From Sycon ciliatum (taxonomy: Eukaryota > Porifera > Calcarea > Leucosolenida > Sycettidae): a DNA stretch of 64,000 bases. Shown here piece by piece: positions 10,861-21,799 of this stretch; positions within the stretch are counted from its first letter, which is position 1, and every line of letters starts with the position of its first letter. Made by a program: the position numbers and the translations under genes. The notes beneath the pieces were generated by a model that was given only the letters and a program-made list of their open reading frames with translations, was not told where the DNA came from and made no database searches. The stretch covers positions 81,330,699 to 81,394,698 of the forward strand of contig NC_088643.1 in the NCBI RefSeq assembly GCF_964019385.1, given 5' to 3'.

Positions 10861-11637
10861 CTATCAGGGTCCAGGGATAAGCATGCAGTGACTGACTTGT
10901 CAATTATTTAGTACTCCGTGGGCCCTGGCCTGGTACGAACTATGCATAATATGGACCATTAACATAGTTTTTCCACCACGTTGAATAAAATTTGCAGCGT
11001 CAACAACCTTTGGCTTTGTGTAGTGACTGATCACAATAATAATTATAATATGAATTGGCTGCAGTGGAGCCTCCGTGTTCTAAAAAACGTTAAAATGTTC
11101 TCGTGATAAAAAATACAGGTGGACTGTCATTAAAACAGAAACAGAACAAAAGTAAGGCACCCATTTTTGATAGTCCAGGGGATGGCCCGCGCCTGGTAAA
11201 GAGAATAAATAGAGAAAAGAAAAGACGAATATTTCACAGGAAGTACATGTACAATGGACCATAGTACCAGGCCAGGGCCCAGGGAGTACTAAATCAGTAA
11301 TTGAAAAGTAATTTAAAATGTATGGTAGATGTACATCAGGTACTGACGTGGGGTGGATTTGTTTGACCACTAGTGACTTGGCAAGAATCACTGTCTGTGC
11401 ACAATCATAATAATGGTGCATGTGACAATCATCACTGATGTCACATACTACAGTGGTATCTGTATACAGTAAACTAATAATATTATGAGCGTGTGTTCTA
11501 AGCCTAAGGTGAATGTAAACTTGACAGTGAAACAAAACCCGCCGCGTCTGCCGGGTGAATGAGCTTCAAGACTGGGGACAAGTCCAAACTTGCAAGTGAT
11601 AATGATTAACCTCGGAGTCCTTGCACAGCTTTCTCCC

Positions 11638-11640
<3 letters not shown>
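10861..11640. other. No gene recognised
   Basis: About 780 bp of AT-rich DNA. The repeated phrase GTACTCC.TGGGCCCTGGCCTGGTA at 10911-10935 and its mirror near 11262-11289 suggest another inverted-repeat remnant (about 10911-11289). The 151-residue minus frame at 11080-11535 has no recognised similarity. Confidence 0.35.

Positions 11641-11710
<70 letters not shown>
11641..11710. repeat. (TC)n microsatellite
   Basis: A 70-bp CT dinucleotide run. Confidence 0.97.
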
Positions 11711-11713
<3 letters not shown>

Positions 11714-12049
11714 GGTCCTTGCCGCGTGTGAGTTAAAGCGGGCCGCTGAGACTCACAACAAAAAAACGGGACAAAAGAATAGAAAGCAAAGAAAACTTAG
11801 TAGAAAGAAAAACAAACGTGCAGAAGATAAACGGCAACGGGAACCAAAACAGGAGATAGAAAACCCATACCATGCATTCATGCATGGACCAGAGGCCCCT
11901 CCCATTGACATCCAGTCTGGCCTGAGGGTCAGTGTTGGCGGCCCGCCATTAGAAGAGGCTTCACCAGCAAGGGGTCACGTTGAGGGACAGGCTCCTGTAT
12001 TGAACACACTCTCCCAAGAAGCCGGCATTGATGGAGCCTCCCGGGCATG
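11711..12049 (+). other. Open reading frame without ATG, possible exon or element tail
   Basis: The plus frame is open from the CT tract to a TGA at about 12047-12049, roughly 110 codons. It reads first a Lys/Arg-rich stretch (RKQRKLSRKKNKRAEDKRQR), then a Pro/Gly-rich end. The codon pattern and basic start look more like protein than noise. I recognise no family, and the region may equally be a retroelement tail. Confidence 0.25.
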
Positions 12050-12663
12050 ATGCCGGGTTGTGGCGGATGACGGGGAAGCCACATCACCGTGGCTGCAGAT
12101 CATGGCATGGCTGGTGGTAAAAGGCACACCTCACAAGCATGTGTCAGGGATACCAAGAACCGGCCATCCGTAGCAGGCAGCATGAACTACAAATACTATA
12201 TCTACAATATAATTACTCAAGTCTGTGGACAGCAACTGTTTCGCTCTGTTAGAGCTCCTCAGCACAGCTCAGAGGACCGAAGCGCAGCTCTTCGCAATGA
12301 AATACGTTTCCGTCACTGTGAAGCAAAGCATTTTTATAAAGAGCTGCAAACCCCGCCAAGAGTGCTACAATATAATTATATTATTGCCTTTGAGTAGTCT
12401 TCAAGTTTTCATCCTTCCCCGAGAAGGGAACGAACACGTTCGGCAACAACATTGTACTGGTCGGACCGGCCAGGGAGTGCTGTTTTCGGATCCTCCTGCT
12501 GCTTGGTTCTGCTGCCTCGGTGGATGTGTGAGTGTGACATTGACAAAAAAGACTTAGTGTACACTGACGCATGTAGAGTCAAACTCGTATATAAATACCT
12601 CAGCCCATGATAATAACAACTACTCCCGAATAACGACACAACCTTCAGACCTATAAATACCAT
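12050..12663. other. No gene recognised
   Basis: Open frames of 102 and 110 codons at 12089-12397 and 12225-12557 overlap in different frames and show no recognised similarity. Confidence 0.35.
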
Positions 12664-12964
12664 TTAATAATAATAATAACTTTATTAGGATGACCCAAAG
12701 GCTGACCGCCTATCGTGGGGTCCGTCGCATTTAAGGATGATGGTACAAGAGAGTACAGATTGGGAAAGGGGTGGGGATGGGGCTATGATGAACAGTGTAG
12801 CGGCATGCCAGCGAGTAGACCTGAATACCTACAGGAATGTTTGCGCAGCTCTTTCTTGAATACACGGACAGAAGATTCCGAAGTCAATGTGGGTGGGAGA
12901 GTGACAATTCCATAAAAGGGAGGTTTTGAATAAGAAAAGTGATTTGGATGTCACGTTGTCTGGG

Positions 12965-13449
12965 CTAGGCATTTCCCAAATTGGCCAGCCGAAAAATTTG
13001 CCGACGACAGTGGTTTTGAAGAAATCACCGTTCTTTTCACCGAATACGCAACTTTCGCATTGCATTCGCCGAAAATCGATGTGTTACACACAACAACATG
13101 CAAATACAATTTCTGTAGCCATAATCTGCGAAAGGTGACTGCGACTTTAGGCAATTCCGAAAACGGTCAGCAGGAAAAGATACCAAAATCAATGGCTGTC
13201 AAGAAATCGCCAATAATTGCGCCGAATTTACAAATTTCGTGCTGAATTCGCCGAAAATGGATGGTTTAGTGCCTCTACAGCGTGCATGTACTCAGTAAAT
13301 GTACATCTATACTGCGAGAGGTGACTTCATGATGTTCAAGTACCGCTTTGAGCCGAATTCTGACCGTTTGGGGCTAATAATATGGCCGAATTTGGACATT
13401 CTCTTAGCCGATTAGGCGAAAAAATCGGGCCGATTTGGGAAATGCCTAG
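12965..13449. mobile_element. MITE with CTAGGCATTTCCCAAATTGG ends, inserted in the LINE
   Basis: The left end CTAGGCATTTCCCAAATTGG and right end CCGATTTGGGAAATGCCTAG are mirrored. Flanking direct repeats TCTGGG are at 12959-12964 and 13450-13455. The interior repeats CGCCGAAAATSGATG-like phrases. No coding capacity; superfamily not assigned. Confidence 0.7.
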
Positions 13450-13622
13450 TCTGGGCTTTCATGGGGAGGATAATTTTATTGGGGCGTCTCTCACTACGGA
13501 AACTATTAAACCTGAACTGAGCCAAGGTGTTCCGATATTTGAAAATAAACTTGTGGCTGTGCAATGTAACCAGGCTAATTGTCTACGGTACTGCAGTGAT
13601 TCTAGCTTGGCGAATGCGTTAA

Positions 13623-14206
13623 ATGGTCTTGGTCCGAGAAAGCTGAGACGCTCCCTTCCTACCTGAATCCCAATCGAACTCGCGCACTTCCACCGAAACT
13701 GGGTGACTGCGCCCTACTAGATGGGGATTTGTATGCAAAATGTCACTAAAAGCGCCATTTCGTTCTTATAAAAGCACGGATGACTGCGATTGGCCCATAT
13801 TTTGTAGTCTTTTGGACGCTGAGTCGACTGGTTTTGGTCCGAAAAGGCTGCGATGCAGCGTTCCTCCTTTATTCCCAATCGAACATGGTTGAACAAGCGG
13901 TCACGTGCTCCTGGGTGCCCAAATCACCTGGTCACCACGCCAGCAGGCGACAACTTTCACACCAAGGTTCAACTCGAGTGACAGGACTGCACCCAAAAAA
14001 GGTCAAACAGGCTAGTAAGTTGTACCCTGCACTGGGCCTGCAGGCACGGTGACCAGGTGACTGGTGTACGCAGGAGCACGTGACCGCTTGTTCATCCATG
14101 TTCAAGTAGGAAGGGAGCGTCTCAGCTTTCTCGGACCAAGACCATTCGACTCAGCACCCCGAAGACTACAACTGGTGAAATTTTGATTTTTGCCTTAACT
14201 TCCCCT
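13623..14206. mobile_element. TTAA-flanked MITE, left end truncated
   Basis: Same family as 44095-44979 and 60419-61268. The right end CTTCCCCT is followed by TTAA (14207-14210). The left junction keeps TTAA (13619-13622) but about 66 bp of the left terminus are missing, and part of the right arm is also deleted. It interrupts the LINE: the two LINE halves join in frame across a single TTAA. Confidence 0.75.
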
Positions 14207-14555
14207 TTAAGATCTTGCTTTGGTGTGTCGAAGGCAAATCGAAACTTACGCCGTCGCAAGTATGACCTGATGAATCTTGCTTGGAGTTTGTCTAGCTCAC
14301 ACAAATCAGATGCAGGTAGCCGGTACACCCATACCACTACACCATTATTATTTTATTCCAAGCAATACATGGCTGGGGTAGCCAATGACCACTTTGCGTG
14401 GCGATTGCAGGGTTTTTATAGCCAACCATACTCTATGATGGGTCGAACATAGCTCTTGTAAAGGAGCATCATGGCTTTGGGAGTAAGGCGCTGGGCCATG
14501 GAACACAGCAACATGATTCTCTGTTTGAATTTTCCACTCATATCTAGGGGCATGT

Positions 14556-14885
14556 TCGATTGTACGAATCCATCAGCCCTGGACCCGGATTCGCCAAATT
14601 CGTACATGTTCGATTGTACGAATCCAGATCCCGAGAGCACGGATTCGGATCCAGTCAACCCACCTCCCAGAGACGGATTCGACGGATTCATTTCCATGGT
14701 ACGACTCGTATCTACTCAAAACTCCCAATATGCGTACACTAGGTCAAGGGTTCACCATATTGCGTACAGATACTACGGGATGAGCTGTAGCAACACGGTT
14801 GCTAAGGCCTTGAAACGGATTATCGGCTGTACACATTCGATTGTATCCGTCCGATCGAAGTGATCTGGTCGGCGGGGATCGGGAT
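14556..14885. mobile_element. Unclassified insertion with CGATTGTACGAATCC repeats
   Basis: This splits the LINE reverse-transcriptase sequence. It contains GTTCGATTGTACGAATCC twice (about 14562 and 14608) and a mirrored GATCGGGATCC/ACAATCGAATG end near 14877-14902. A similar GATCGGGATCCCGATCC phrase is at 29978. Boundaries are approximate; no protein. Confidence 0.4.
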
Positions 14886-15060
14886 CCAGTTTCTACAATC
14901 GAATGCAGCCAAGGTAATGCTGGTGGAAGTTCAGATTAGCGGTGAAGCGGATTCCCCGGTGTTTCAACACATCAGTACCGTTGAGAGGAGCCCCATCTAT
15001 TTTGTATGCTGCAGCTGTTATTTGACCGTTCAATCTCATGAATAAAGATCGAGCTCGCGA

Positions 15061-16039
15061 ATAGTGGAATACGCTCGTAGATCTGCCTTAGGCCTGTGGG
15101 GATTGCCCTATCAAAAATTTAATAATAATAATAATAGATCTACGGACACTTCTTTTCTCATGCACGATCGAGGATCTACTAATACAATGTACATGACTGT
15201 AGTACTATTTGTAGGGTCACTATTCGCAAGGTTGACTGTAGTGTAGTGTAGACCTCGCAGCTACACTATACCTGATAAGGTCGATCGAAGAAGGCTCTGG
15301 TCTAATGCTTGACTGGACAGCGAGTACTAGTACTGTAGTAGCCTTGCTTCAGCTTGTCGATCGAGTGCACCCAGTCAGCTGCTTTCACCATGCTGCCCAA
15401 GCGCACAGCATGCACGGCAATCCAGTTTTTCTCTGTACGTAGCTACGTAGACGTGTGGGAACATAGCCATTAAAAAATCATCTGGAGCTTGGGCTAGCCA
15501 GAGAACTGATCTATCTCCACTACAACGTAATGTCGTTACTTTGTTTGTAAGCACTAGGCAGTCGTTAGCATGTGACCAGACGACTCCCTGCTCTAACCTG
15601 CAGGCTGCACGATCACAATCTGGTTGAATCTGCTCAAACAAAAAGTAACCAACTTTTTACCGTTTATTGTATCATTGGACCGGTAGATGTACAAACCCCG
15701 GTCGACAGCCGGCCTGCAGGTTCGTTCAAAACGATGTGCATGATGACACCTGTCGACAGTCGTGCAGACGCGTCGACGGCATGGTCGACGGGCCGACGAC
15801 GGCCCGACGCGGGCCGACGGGCTATCCGCTACGTAGATCTACAGTAGTAGACGAGCACTTGGCGGTACTGCGCGCCTGCGATCTGCAGTCTAGTCTGTGC
15901 AGAGTGCATTCAGTCATGTACCATGTGTACTGTACTTCCTGCTTGAACCAAAGCCAGGCCAAGGGAGTCGTAGGAACCCGGGTTGATCACAAGTCGAGTC
16001 CCGGCCCTGGTCTGACTCTGATCTGCCCGTGATCGGGTG
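15061..16039. other. Non-coding; LINE/SINE 3'-end fragment and GC-rich stretch
   Basis: 15091-15135 (GGCCTGTGGGGATTGCCCTA then AATAATAATAATAA) is the mirrored form of pieces at 31055-31125 and 41625-41695, probably the 3' end of one retroposon family. 15700-15830 is GC-rich with repeated GTCGAC and GGCCGACG. No gene seen. Confidence 0.5.
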
Positions 16040-16261
16040 ATCGGCTTTTTCATGCAGACCAGCATAAATGGTGAGGTGTATCCTCGTGACACGAGTTTGA
16101 AAGTCAGTCTGGTTTGTGCATGTGCTCAGTACACACCCTATTTTCTTTCTCTGTGACCCACTTGCAAAATAGAGAGAGAATAGTTTTGTGCTTCCATGGT
16201 GGAACGTCGAATGATCTGTACTTTGGCAATACTACTACTAGTATAGGTGGACAGCAGAAAA

Positions 16262-18289
16262 ATGGAATCGTCAGTTAGTGCTGACGAGCTGGAAGCAGTG
16301 GAGTCCAAAAAATCTCAGTCACCATCTAGGGATTCTGGAGTGGATGATGAGGCCAGTGGCAGTAGCTGTAACGATGGAGATAACACGGGTGGAATATTCT
16401 TCAACTTTCTTCTGGGTGGTGCTCTGGGATACAAGCAGATGAACAGGGGTGACAAATTAGCCCTATTCAAAAATGAATTGATCCTTGGATTCATTATTGC
16501 GTTCGCCCAGATCCCAGAGTCGGTTGCTTTCGCATTTCTAGCAGGGCTAGAACCGTCTATTGCCATTCATTCAGCTTGGATAATGGGATTGATCTGTGCA
16601 ATATTTGGTGGACGGCCTGCAATGATTAACGGTGCAACTGGAGCGTTTGCTTCGATCATTGGAACGTTTATTACGCAGCCAGCCGTGTCGGGGCGCTCTG
16701 GTGAGGGAGTTGAGACACTCTTTATTTCTGTGGTACTGGCGGGAGTCCTGATGCTCGTTGCGTTTGCTCTTGACTTGGGCAGATTTGTAAGCGTCATTTC
16801 GTTCCCAATCATGCTGGGTTTCGCCAACGGCTTGGCTATTGTCATTGCTAGAGCTCAGCTGCATCCTTTCTCCTATGACTGCCCTGGAAACTACCGCTGC
16901 CCATTTGTGAATGAATCAGTGGACAACTTTACCATGCCGGATAAATCTCATCACTATGTGGGTGGTGCTGAGCTGGGCTGGATGATTGGAATTGTCCTTG
17001 TCTCAATGATCGTCATGGAATTTGTGCCCAAAATTCCACACAAGGCAGCCAAGTTCGTGCCATCTTCACTGCTGGCAATTCTGGCCGCTATCTTCCTTGA
17101 GTTTGTCGTTGTTCGCAATGCTGGAAGTAAGACCGACACCATTGGTGATGTTGCACCGTTCTCAAAAGACACGGCCTTCCCGATTCCGTTTTTCATCGAC
17201 AAGTCTCGCTACCCGTCTAATGGCACGTTGAATGCTGACAACAGTACAGTGCTTGGCCCGCTCAAGTATGACTTTGACAACCTAGAGGGAAAGGCCGGGC
17301 AAATTGTTTTGCAGGCGTTCTTCCTCGCCATAGTTGGTCTGATTGAGTCCCTGCTGACCCAGGAGATTGTCGATAAGTTCACCAAGACCAAAGGCAACCG
17401 ATCGAGGACCATCGCGGCCATGGGTGCTGGTAACATCATCTCTGGTCTCTTAGGAGGCATGGGTGGAAACGCTATGATCGGTCTGTCGACTATCAACTGC
17501 TTGAACGGTGGCCGTGGGCGCTTAGCACCAATCATTACTGCTTTAGTTGTGATGGTGATGGTCATGGGTGCCTATCCAGTCCTCAACTTTGTTCCAGTTG
17601 CAGCTCTAGTTGGTATCATGCTGGTTGTTGTCGGACATACATTCAAGTGGCAGTCACTGCCGGCAATCTTTGTTGCCTTCTTGCCGGAAAGGTGGCGGCT
17701 GGCGGGAAAACTACAATTCAAGATTGAGCGCACCGACGTGGTCATCGTAGTGCTGGTGACCGCTCTGACCAACGTACCAGGTCTCAACTTGTTCTACTCC
17801 ATTGCTGCTGGCGTTGCCCTGTCAGCCGTGATATATACGTGGAGAAGTGCCCAAGAAATTTCTGTGAAATCTGACCACGTGTCTTCGGAACTCAAAGTTT
17901 ACTTTGTTTCTGGACCATTGTTCTTTGGGAATGCATCCTCCTTCCCTGACCACTTTGATCCTGAGGGAGACCCAGCCACTGTGGAAGCCCATTTTTCAGA
18001 CACAACTCTTTTTGATTCTGCAGCACTGAAAACCCTCAACACAATCACCAAGCAGTACAGCAAGGCGGAGAAGTCCTTCATTATACGACACCTAGACCCT
18101 GTGAGTGTACGCAGTGTGTCCAAAGCATCACGTCTTCTCCACTACATTGAACTGGCTGCCGGGGAGGACATACCGATGGGTGTCAGCGGCGAGGAAGATC
18201 CATCGCCACAGCCGCTTGTTACCAACGACGACGATCCTGTGGTGCGCAAGCGTTCAAAGGACGTTGTTAATAATGAATCATGTGTGTAG
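16262..18289 (+). CDS. SulP/SLC26-type anion transporter, paralogue A (intronless)
   Basis: A predicted plasma-membrane anion transporter (sulfate, bicarbonate or chloride class; substrate unknown) of 675 residues. The start is the ATG at 16262 in a good context (AAAAATGG); an in-frame GTG 15 bp upstream is not a likely animal start. An acidic Ser-rich tail (about 1-45) is followed by the TM1 motif IPESVAFAFLAG (84-95), GGRPAMINGATGA (116-128), further hydrophobic helices, a lumenal/extracellular loop with N-glycosylation sequons, and a C-terminal STAS domain (about 541-631: YFVSGPLFFGNASSF, then FDSAALKTL). The sequence style is that of bacterial SulP proteins rather than vertebrate SLC26, and there are no introns. 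That could mean old transfer or retroposition. Paralogue B lies 10.5 kb downstream; E86 here is L there. Confidence 0.92.
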   Translation: MESSVSADELEAVESKKSQSPSRDSGVDDEASGSSCNDGDNTGGIFFNFLLGGALGYKQMNRGDKLALFKNELILGFIIAFAQIPESVAFAFLAGLEPSIAIHSAWIMGLICAIFGGRPAMINGATGAFASIIGTFITQPAVSGRSGEGVETLFISVVLAGVLMLVAFALDLGRFVSVISFPIMLGFANGLAIVIARAQLHPFSYDCPGNYRCPFVNESVDNFTMPDKSHHYVGGAELGWMIGIVLVSMIVMEFVPKIPHKAAKFVPSSLLAILAAIFLEFVVVRNAGSKTDTIGDVAPFSKDTAFPIPFFIDKSRYPSNGTLNADNSTVLGPLKYDFDNLEGKAGQIVLQAFFLAIVGLIESLLTQEIVDKFTKTKGNRSRTIAAMGAGNIISGLLGGMGGNAMIGLSTINCLNGGRGRLAPIITALVVMVMVMGAYPVLNFVPVAALVGIMLVVVGHTFKWQSLPAIFVAFLPERWRLAGKLQFKIERTDVVIVVLVTALTNVPGLNLFYSIAAGVALSAVIYTWRSAQEISVKSDHVSSELKVYFVSGPLFFGNASSFPDHFDPEGDPATVEAHFSDTTLFDSAALKTLNTITKQYSKAEKSFIIRHLDPVSVRSVSKASRLLHYIELAAGEDIPMGVSGEEDPSPQPLVTNDDDPVVRKRSKDVVNNESCV

Positions 18290-18305
18290 TTCTCACCTGC
18301 CCTAC

Positions 18306-18310
18306 TCCCC

Positions 18311-18345
<35 letters not shown>

Positions 18346-18352
18346 GGTCTCT
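18306..18352. repeat. C-tract and (CT)n in the 3' UTR
   Basis: Poly-C followed by CTCTCT immediately after the stop codon of paralogue A. The matching site of paralogue B has a longer CT tract. Confidence 0.9.
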
Positions 18353-18915
18353 CTTCTTTAGTGTTTTATCTGCAATCAACTCTGGCTGGGCCAGGTAGCA
18401 CAATGTTCTTGAAACTTCCACAGTCTTCCATATTTGGGTGTGGATCAGTTGAACTCTGATAATTGTTTATTTTTTACGTTCAAGCATATTCTAGGTATTG
18501 ACTTATTTTTCTACAGTTTGTACAATTTCCTTGAGCTGATAATTGCCATTTCATGATACAGCACCAGTTACTTCAACTAGGACTTTGCGGAATAGATCTT
18601 GTAACAAGTTAGAAAACATTTTTAACCCTATATACTTCTACAACCCTAGGAATTATATGGGCTTTTGGGGGTGTGTCAGTGTCCAATTTTTTCAACTATA
18701 ATTATATTAATATATTCATTCAATGTTCATAAAACCTATTCATGATAATTCTGGCGTATTATGCATGTATTTTCCTTTCAGCATGAAACTCGACAATGTG
18801 GAATTATTATTTGCACAATTTGTGTGAAGATTTTTATTTCTATAACCTTGTTCTATCCCCAGAATCTAATGCCTCTATCTCTCTTTCTTCCTTTTTCTTT
18901 CCCACTCCATCTTCC

Positions 18916-18918
<3 letters not shown>

Positions 18919-18992
<74 letters not shown>

Positions 18993-19018
18993 TACACACA
19001 CACTCTCTCTCTCTCTCA
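18919..19018. repeat. (CA)n(CT)n microsatellite
   Basis: About 70 bp of CA then CT dinucleotides in the 3' flank of paralogue A. The duplicated unit B has only the CT part at 29401-29440. Confidence 0.95.
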
Positions 19019-19359
19019 TTCCTGTCTTCAGGTGTGCTCTCTTGCTTACTAGCACGCACGCTTTCTCTGCCTCCCACTGTCTGAAGAGGAAATCCCGTAA
19101 TGACCAATATTCTGTTCTTGAGTTGCGATGTGAAATGAGTGAGTTGCTTGATTGGGGCGGGGAACAACGAGCCTGTGTTTGCCTGTATTTTATTTCTGCT
19201 CGGCTCCCTTTCAATGACATGCTTTGAATCTCCGTGCGAGCCTGCAAAGTGCAAACAAACGGTCGCAGTGTGTTAGAGCTGCCCAGGCATTAGCTTTGGT
19301 ATTGGCAGCGCCATGCGGTGAAGCTATAGTCTATACGAATGATTTCATGGTGGATTTTC

Positions 19360-19945
19360 TAGGGCTGAAACAATTACACCGATAACTCGCATATCGATCG
19401 TTTTAAAAGAGTGCAATCGATAATCGTTAGTGTTCAACTTCAAAACGAGTGCTAACGATTTTTTATGCATGCATATCAGCAAGAGTACATGTACTCTTGA
19501 TATCAGTGACAGTATTCTAGCCCTTGCACTCCATCCGATAGTGGATACGAGTACAATCATGTACCGTAGTTTCAAGTGCAGTCAAATTGATTTGTGTCTT
19601 TGAAAGAGATCGGGAGAGAAGACTTTGCCTTTTCGGTTCATTCGTGGGAGAAGTCGGAGATGAGAACAGTTGCCAGAGGGTGATGACAAGATTCTTCGCT
19701 CTAATTGTAGAAACAACATGAAGCTCTCTACTTGAATACTAGTAGCTCATGTTGATAAAACCAGCCAGATATCTACTGATGTCAACAGTGCGGTGCCACA
19801 AATTTCTAACGTAGCAAAGGCATCATGGAATTTCTTCATAAACTGGTGTTCGATAGAGCTGACAAGAAAAGATAAATCCAATAATATCGATCATTAATGA
19901 TATTGGTTGATCATTAGGAGTTATTGAATGATCGTTTCAGCCCTA
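19360..19945. mobile_element. hAT-type MITE, 586 bp, 8-bp target duplication
   Basis: Ends TAGGGCTGAAACAATTACAC and ...ATCGTTTCAGCCCTA, with perfect 8-bp direct repeats GGATTTTC at 19352-19359 and 19946-19953. The undisrupted site is present once in copy 2 of the duplication (about 29774-29781), so it inserted after the duplication. The ends resemble those of the BED-containing hAT element at 51935-53029 (TAGGGCCGAAACGATT). No coding capacity. Confidence 0.88.
19480..19499. mobile_element. 20-bp palindromic CAAGAG mini-element
   Basis: The whole element is the palindrome CAAGAGTACATGTACTCTTG, flanked by 7-bp direct repeats ATATCAG (19473-19479, 19500-19506). It is nested inside the hAT MITE 19360-19945. 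This is the smallest member of the family here. Confidence 0.65.
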
Positions 19946-20062
19946 GGATTTTCCAATGCCATGGGCGCTAAGACTTACTTCGAGTAGTATACCGTAACCG
20001 TGAGTCAGCGGATTTTCTAATGGGCATTTAAAGTACAGTATGCAGCGTGAGTCGCTAGTGCA

Positions 20063-20491
20063 AATGCACTGTTTTTTTAATTTTTTTTGCTTCTAAATAA
20101 TTATATGTTGGAGTGATCAGCGCAACTACAATGTCCTGTAGTGTAGTTGTACATGTAGGTCTACTATACATGATTGTACAGCAATCATCATACATGTCAT
20201 GTACATGTCCCTGTAGATGGCTCCAAAACTTGCAAAAGACTAGTTTTTTCATTTCCCTTCCAGTTCCATATCGACTGTATAGTTCCTTTCAATTGTAATA
20301 TGAAAATGGGGTACACGTTGGCATAGAGCATGAAAAAAGCTTCAGTTTGATATGCGTGTCATACTATACAAAAATATGGGTTCACATACATTCAAATGGG
20401 ACTTCGGGTATAAGGACACTTCGCGAATAAGGACATTTTTCCGATGCCCCGCCGAATGTTATATTAAAGCGAAGTTGACTGTAATCGCATA
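20063..20491. other. No gene recognised
   Basis: Holds a 20395-20480 stretch with CGGGTATAAGGACACTTCGC and GTATATTAAAGCGAAGTTGACTG-type ends, probably a decayed TA-flanked MITE. Nothing else supported. Confidence 0.35.
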
Positions 20492-20800
20492 ACCTCTATA
20501 GGATAGTAAAGGGACCGTTGTCCCTCCTCCTCACCAGGGACCTGAGGGGTCGTAGCCAGAGTTAACCAGGGCGATTGCGGTGTGCCTTGACCGGCTATCT
20601 GACCGAAACGCAACCGTCCAGACTAGCAATGCCATAATAATTATGCGAGCGTGCGAAAAATCAACTGTTACTTGAAAGCCCTGCACGAAGCCAAGGGCAA
20701 CTGGAACGAACAGGCCAGGAACGAAAGTTGAAAACCCAATCTGAAGATACCAGCCTACTCCACTAGTGCCACACCATTGTAATGTGGAAGGCACTCATGG
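20492..20800 (+). repeat. Dispersed repeat R1, uninterrupted copy
   Basis: It starts GCATAACCTCTATAGGATAG and runs through CCAGGGCGATTGCGGTGTGC to ACTCCACTAGTGCCACACCA. The copy at 44010-45360 is the same sequence, interrupted by a TTAA MITE. A short inverted piece occurs at 60380-60414. Class unknown. The single TTAA in this copy (in GAGTTAACCAGG) is the empty site for that MITE. Confidence 0.85.
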
Positions 20801-21480
20801 TGCTGTGGGCCCATCAGGCTTAGACGCGGACACATGGAGATGGATGGCAACCAGCTTTGCAGAGGCATCGGACTCTCTTTGTGATGCACTTTTTTTAAAC
20901 TAGTCCTACTACAGTATGTGCTCGTCGTTTGGCTACCAAGGATGTGGATCCGATGGCCTTGGAGGCCTATCTTGCCTCCCGTTTGGTCCCTATGCCTATG
21001 GACAAAACACAGCGGTGAGACCATTAATTTTGGGATCGGTTAGGTAGTGTGCTGCATCATCGGTAGGAGCATCCTGTTCATCATCGCGAGGACATCCAGA
21101 TAAGATTAGTAAGAAAGCAGCGGGAAGTTTGCAGTTCTGCGGTGGCCAAGACTTCGGCATAGAGCCAGTTAGTTATGCCATCCAGCAAGTCTATGGACGA
21201 GAGGAAACCGATGGTGGTCACTGTAAATGCATTCAAGCGCAATGCGGCAATCGGAAACATTCACCACCAGTGCTCTTCTCCTGCAGCAGTTGTCATCGTA
21301 CCGGCACCCCATGCAGCAACTATTACTTGTATGTGGCAGGCGCGTGTATTCTCTCCCAGTCCCAGGAAGGCACCGCCCAGGGGATCCACTGACTAGTGAC
21401 TGGTAATGCCGTGACGCCATCGGAGTTCTCCCGCTAGTGAGAGCAGTGGTAACTGGTAACCCCAGACACCTGCCAGTACT
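20801..21480. other. No gene recognised
   Basis: Short open frames only. Because LINE C-terminal sequence follows at 21800 on the same strand, part of this stretch may be decayed upstream LINE sequence, but I see no diagnostic motif. Confidence 0.3.
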
Positions 21481-21487
21481 GCAGTAG

Positions 21488-21775
21488 CAAGAGTACATAA
21501 CCCCCCAGAGTGTGCAACGCCGATCCAGCTCTGTGTAGGGTCTTGGTCGAGCGGAATCGGATCTTCTGATGTCATGCGTACACTTCACACCAGCGCAAGG
21601 CCGGTCTCGAGGCAGGGCACCATTGTTTTTGATCCAAGAGTACTCGTACCCGCGACTCCCCGGGTTCCCCTCAGATGTGTACGGTATTATGACGCAAAGA
21701 TCCGATTCCGCTCGACCAAGACCCTATGCAGAGCTGGATCAGGCGTTGCACACTCTGGGGGGTTATGTACTCTTG
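21488..21775. mobile_element. CAAGAG-family element, 288 bp, 7-bp target duplication
   Basis: Starts CAAGAGTACATAACCCCCCA and ends GGGGGGTTATGTACTCTTG, with arms of about 75 bp. Perfect 7-bp direct repeats GCAGTAG lie at 21481-21487 and 21776-21782. It is the longest family member with a clean duplication, and an inverted homologue is at 6731-7017. No protein. Confidence 0.85.
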
Positions 21776-21799
21776 GCAGTAGGCATCAGCGAGCACATG

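Larger units (their letters stand above)
12664..15060 (-). pseudogene. Decayed LINE (CR1/L2/Jockey-like), RT C-terminal part to 3' tail
   Basis: In minus sense there is a reverse-transcriptase remnant (YKIDGAPLNGTDVLKHRGIR, about 14890-15060), then after an insertion the RT thumb-like LTPKAMMLLYKSYVRPIIEY (about 14420-14560), then LDKLQARFIRSYLRR (about 14230-14290), then QYRRQLAWLHC (about 13560-13620) and SSVRVFKKELRKHSCRYSG near 12840. It ends in a (TTA)n tail at 12664-12682. Stops and frameshifts interrupt it. Three elements (14556-14885, 13623-14206, 12965-13449) have split it. The LINE clade is a guess from motif style. Confidence 0.6.
16040..20062 (+). repeat. Segmental duplication unit, copy 1
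   Basis: It is homologous to 26586-29868 from about GGCTTTTTCAT through the transporter gene to GCAGCGTGAGTCGCTAGT. Homology covers the 5' flank, coding region, 3' UTR and downstream sequence. This copy also carries a hAT-type MITE at 19360-19945 that is absent at the matching site of copy 2. Confidence 0.9.

Noticed and set aside
16247-16261. GTG upstream start for the first transporter (and at 26803 for the second)
   Set aside because: Animal genes rarely start at GTG; an ATG in good context lies 15 bp downstream in both copies.
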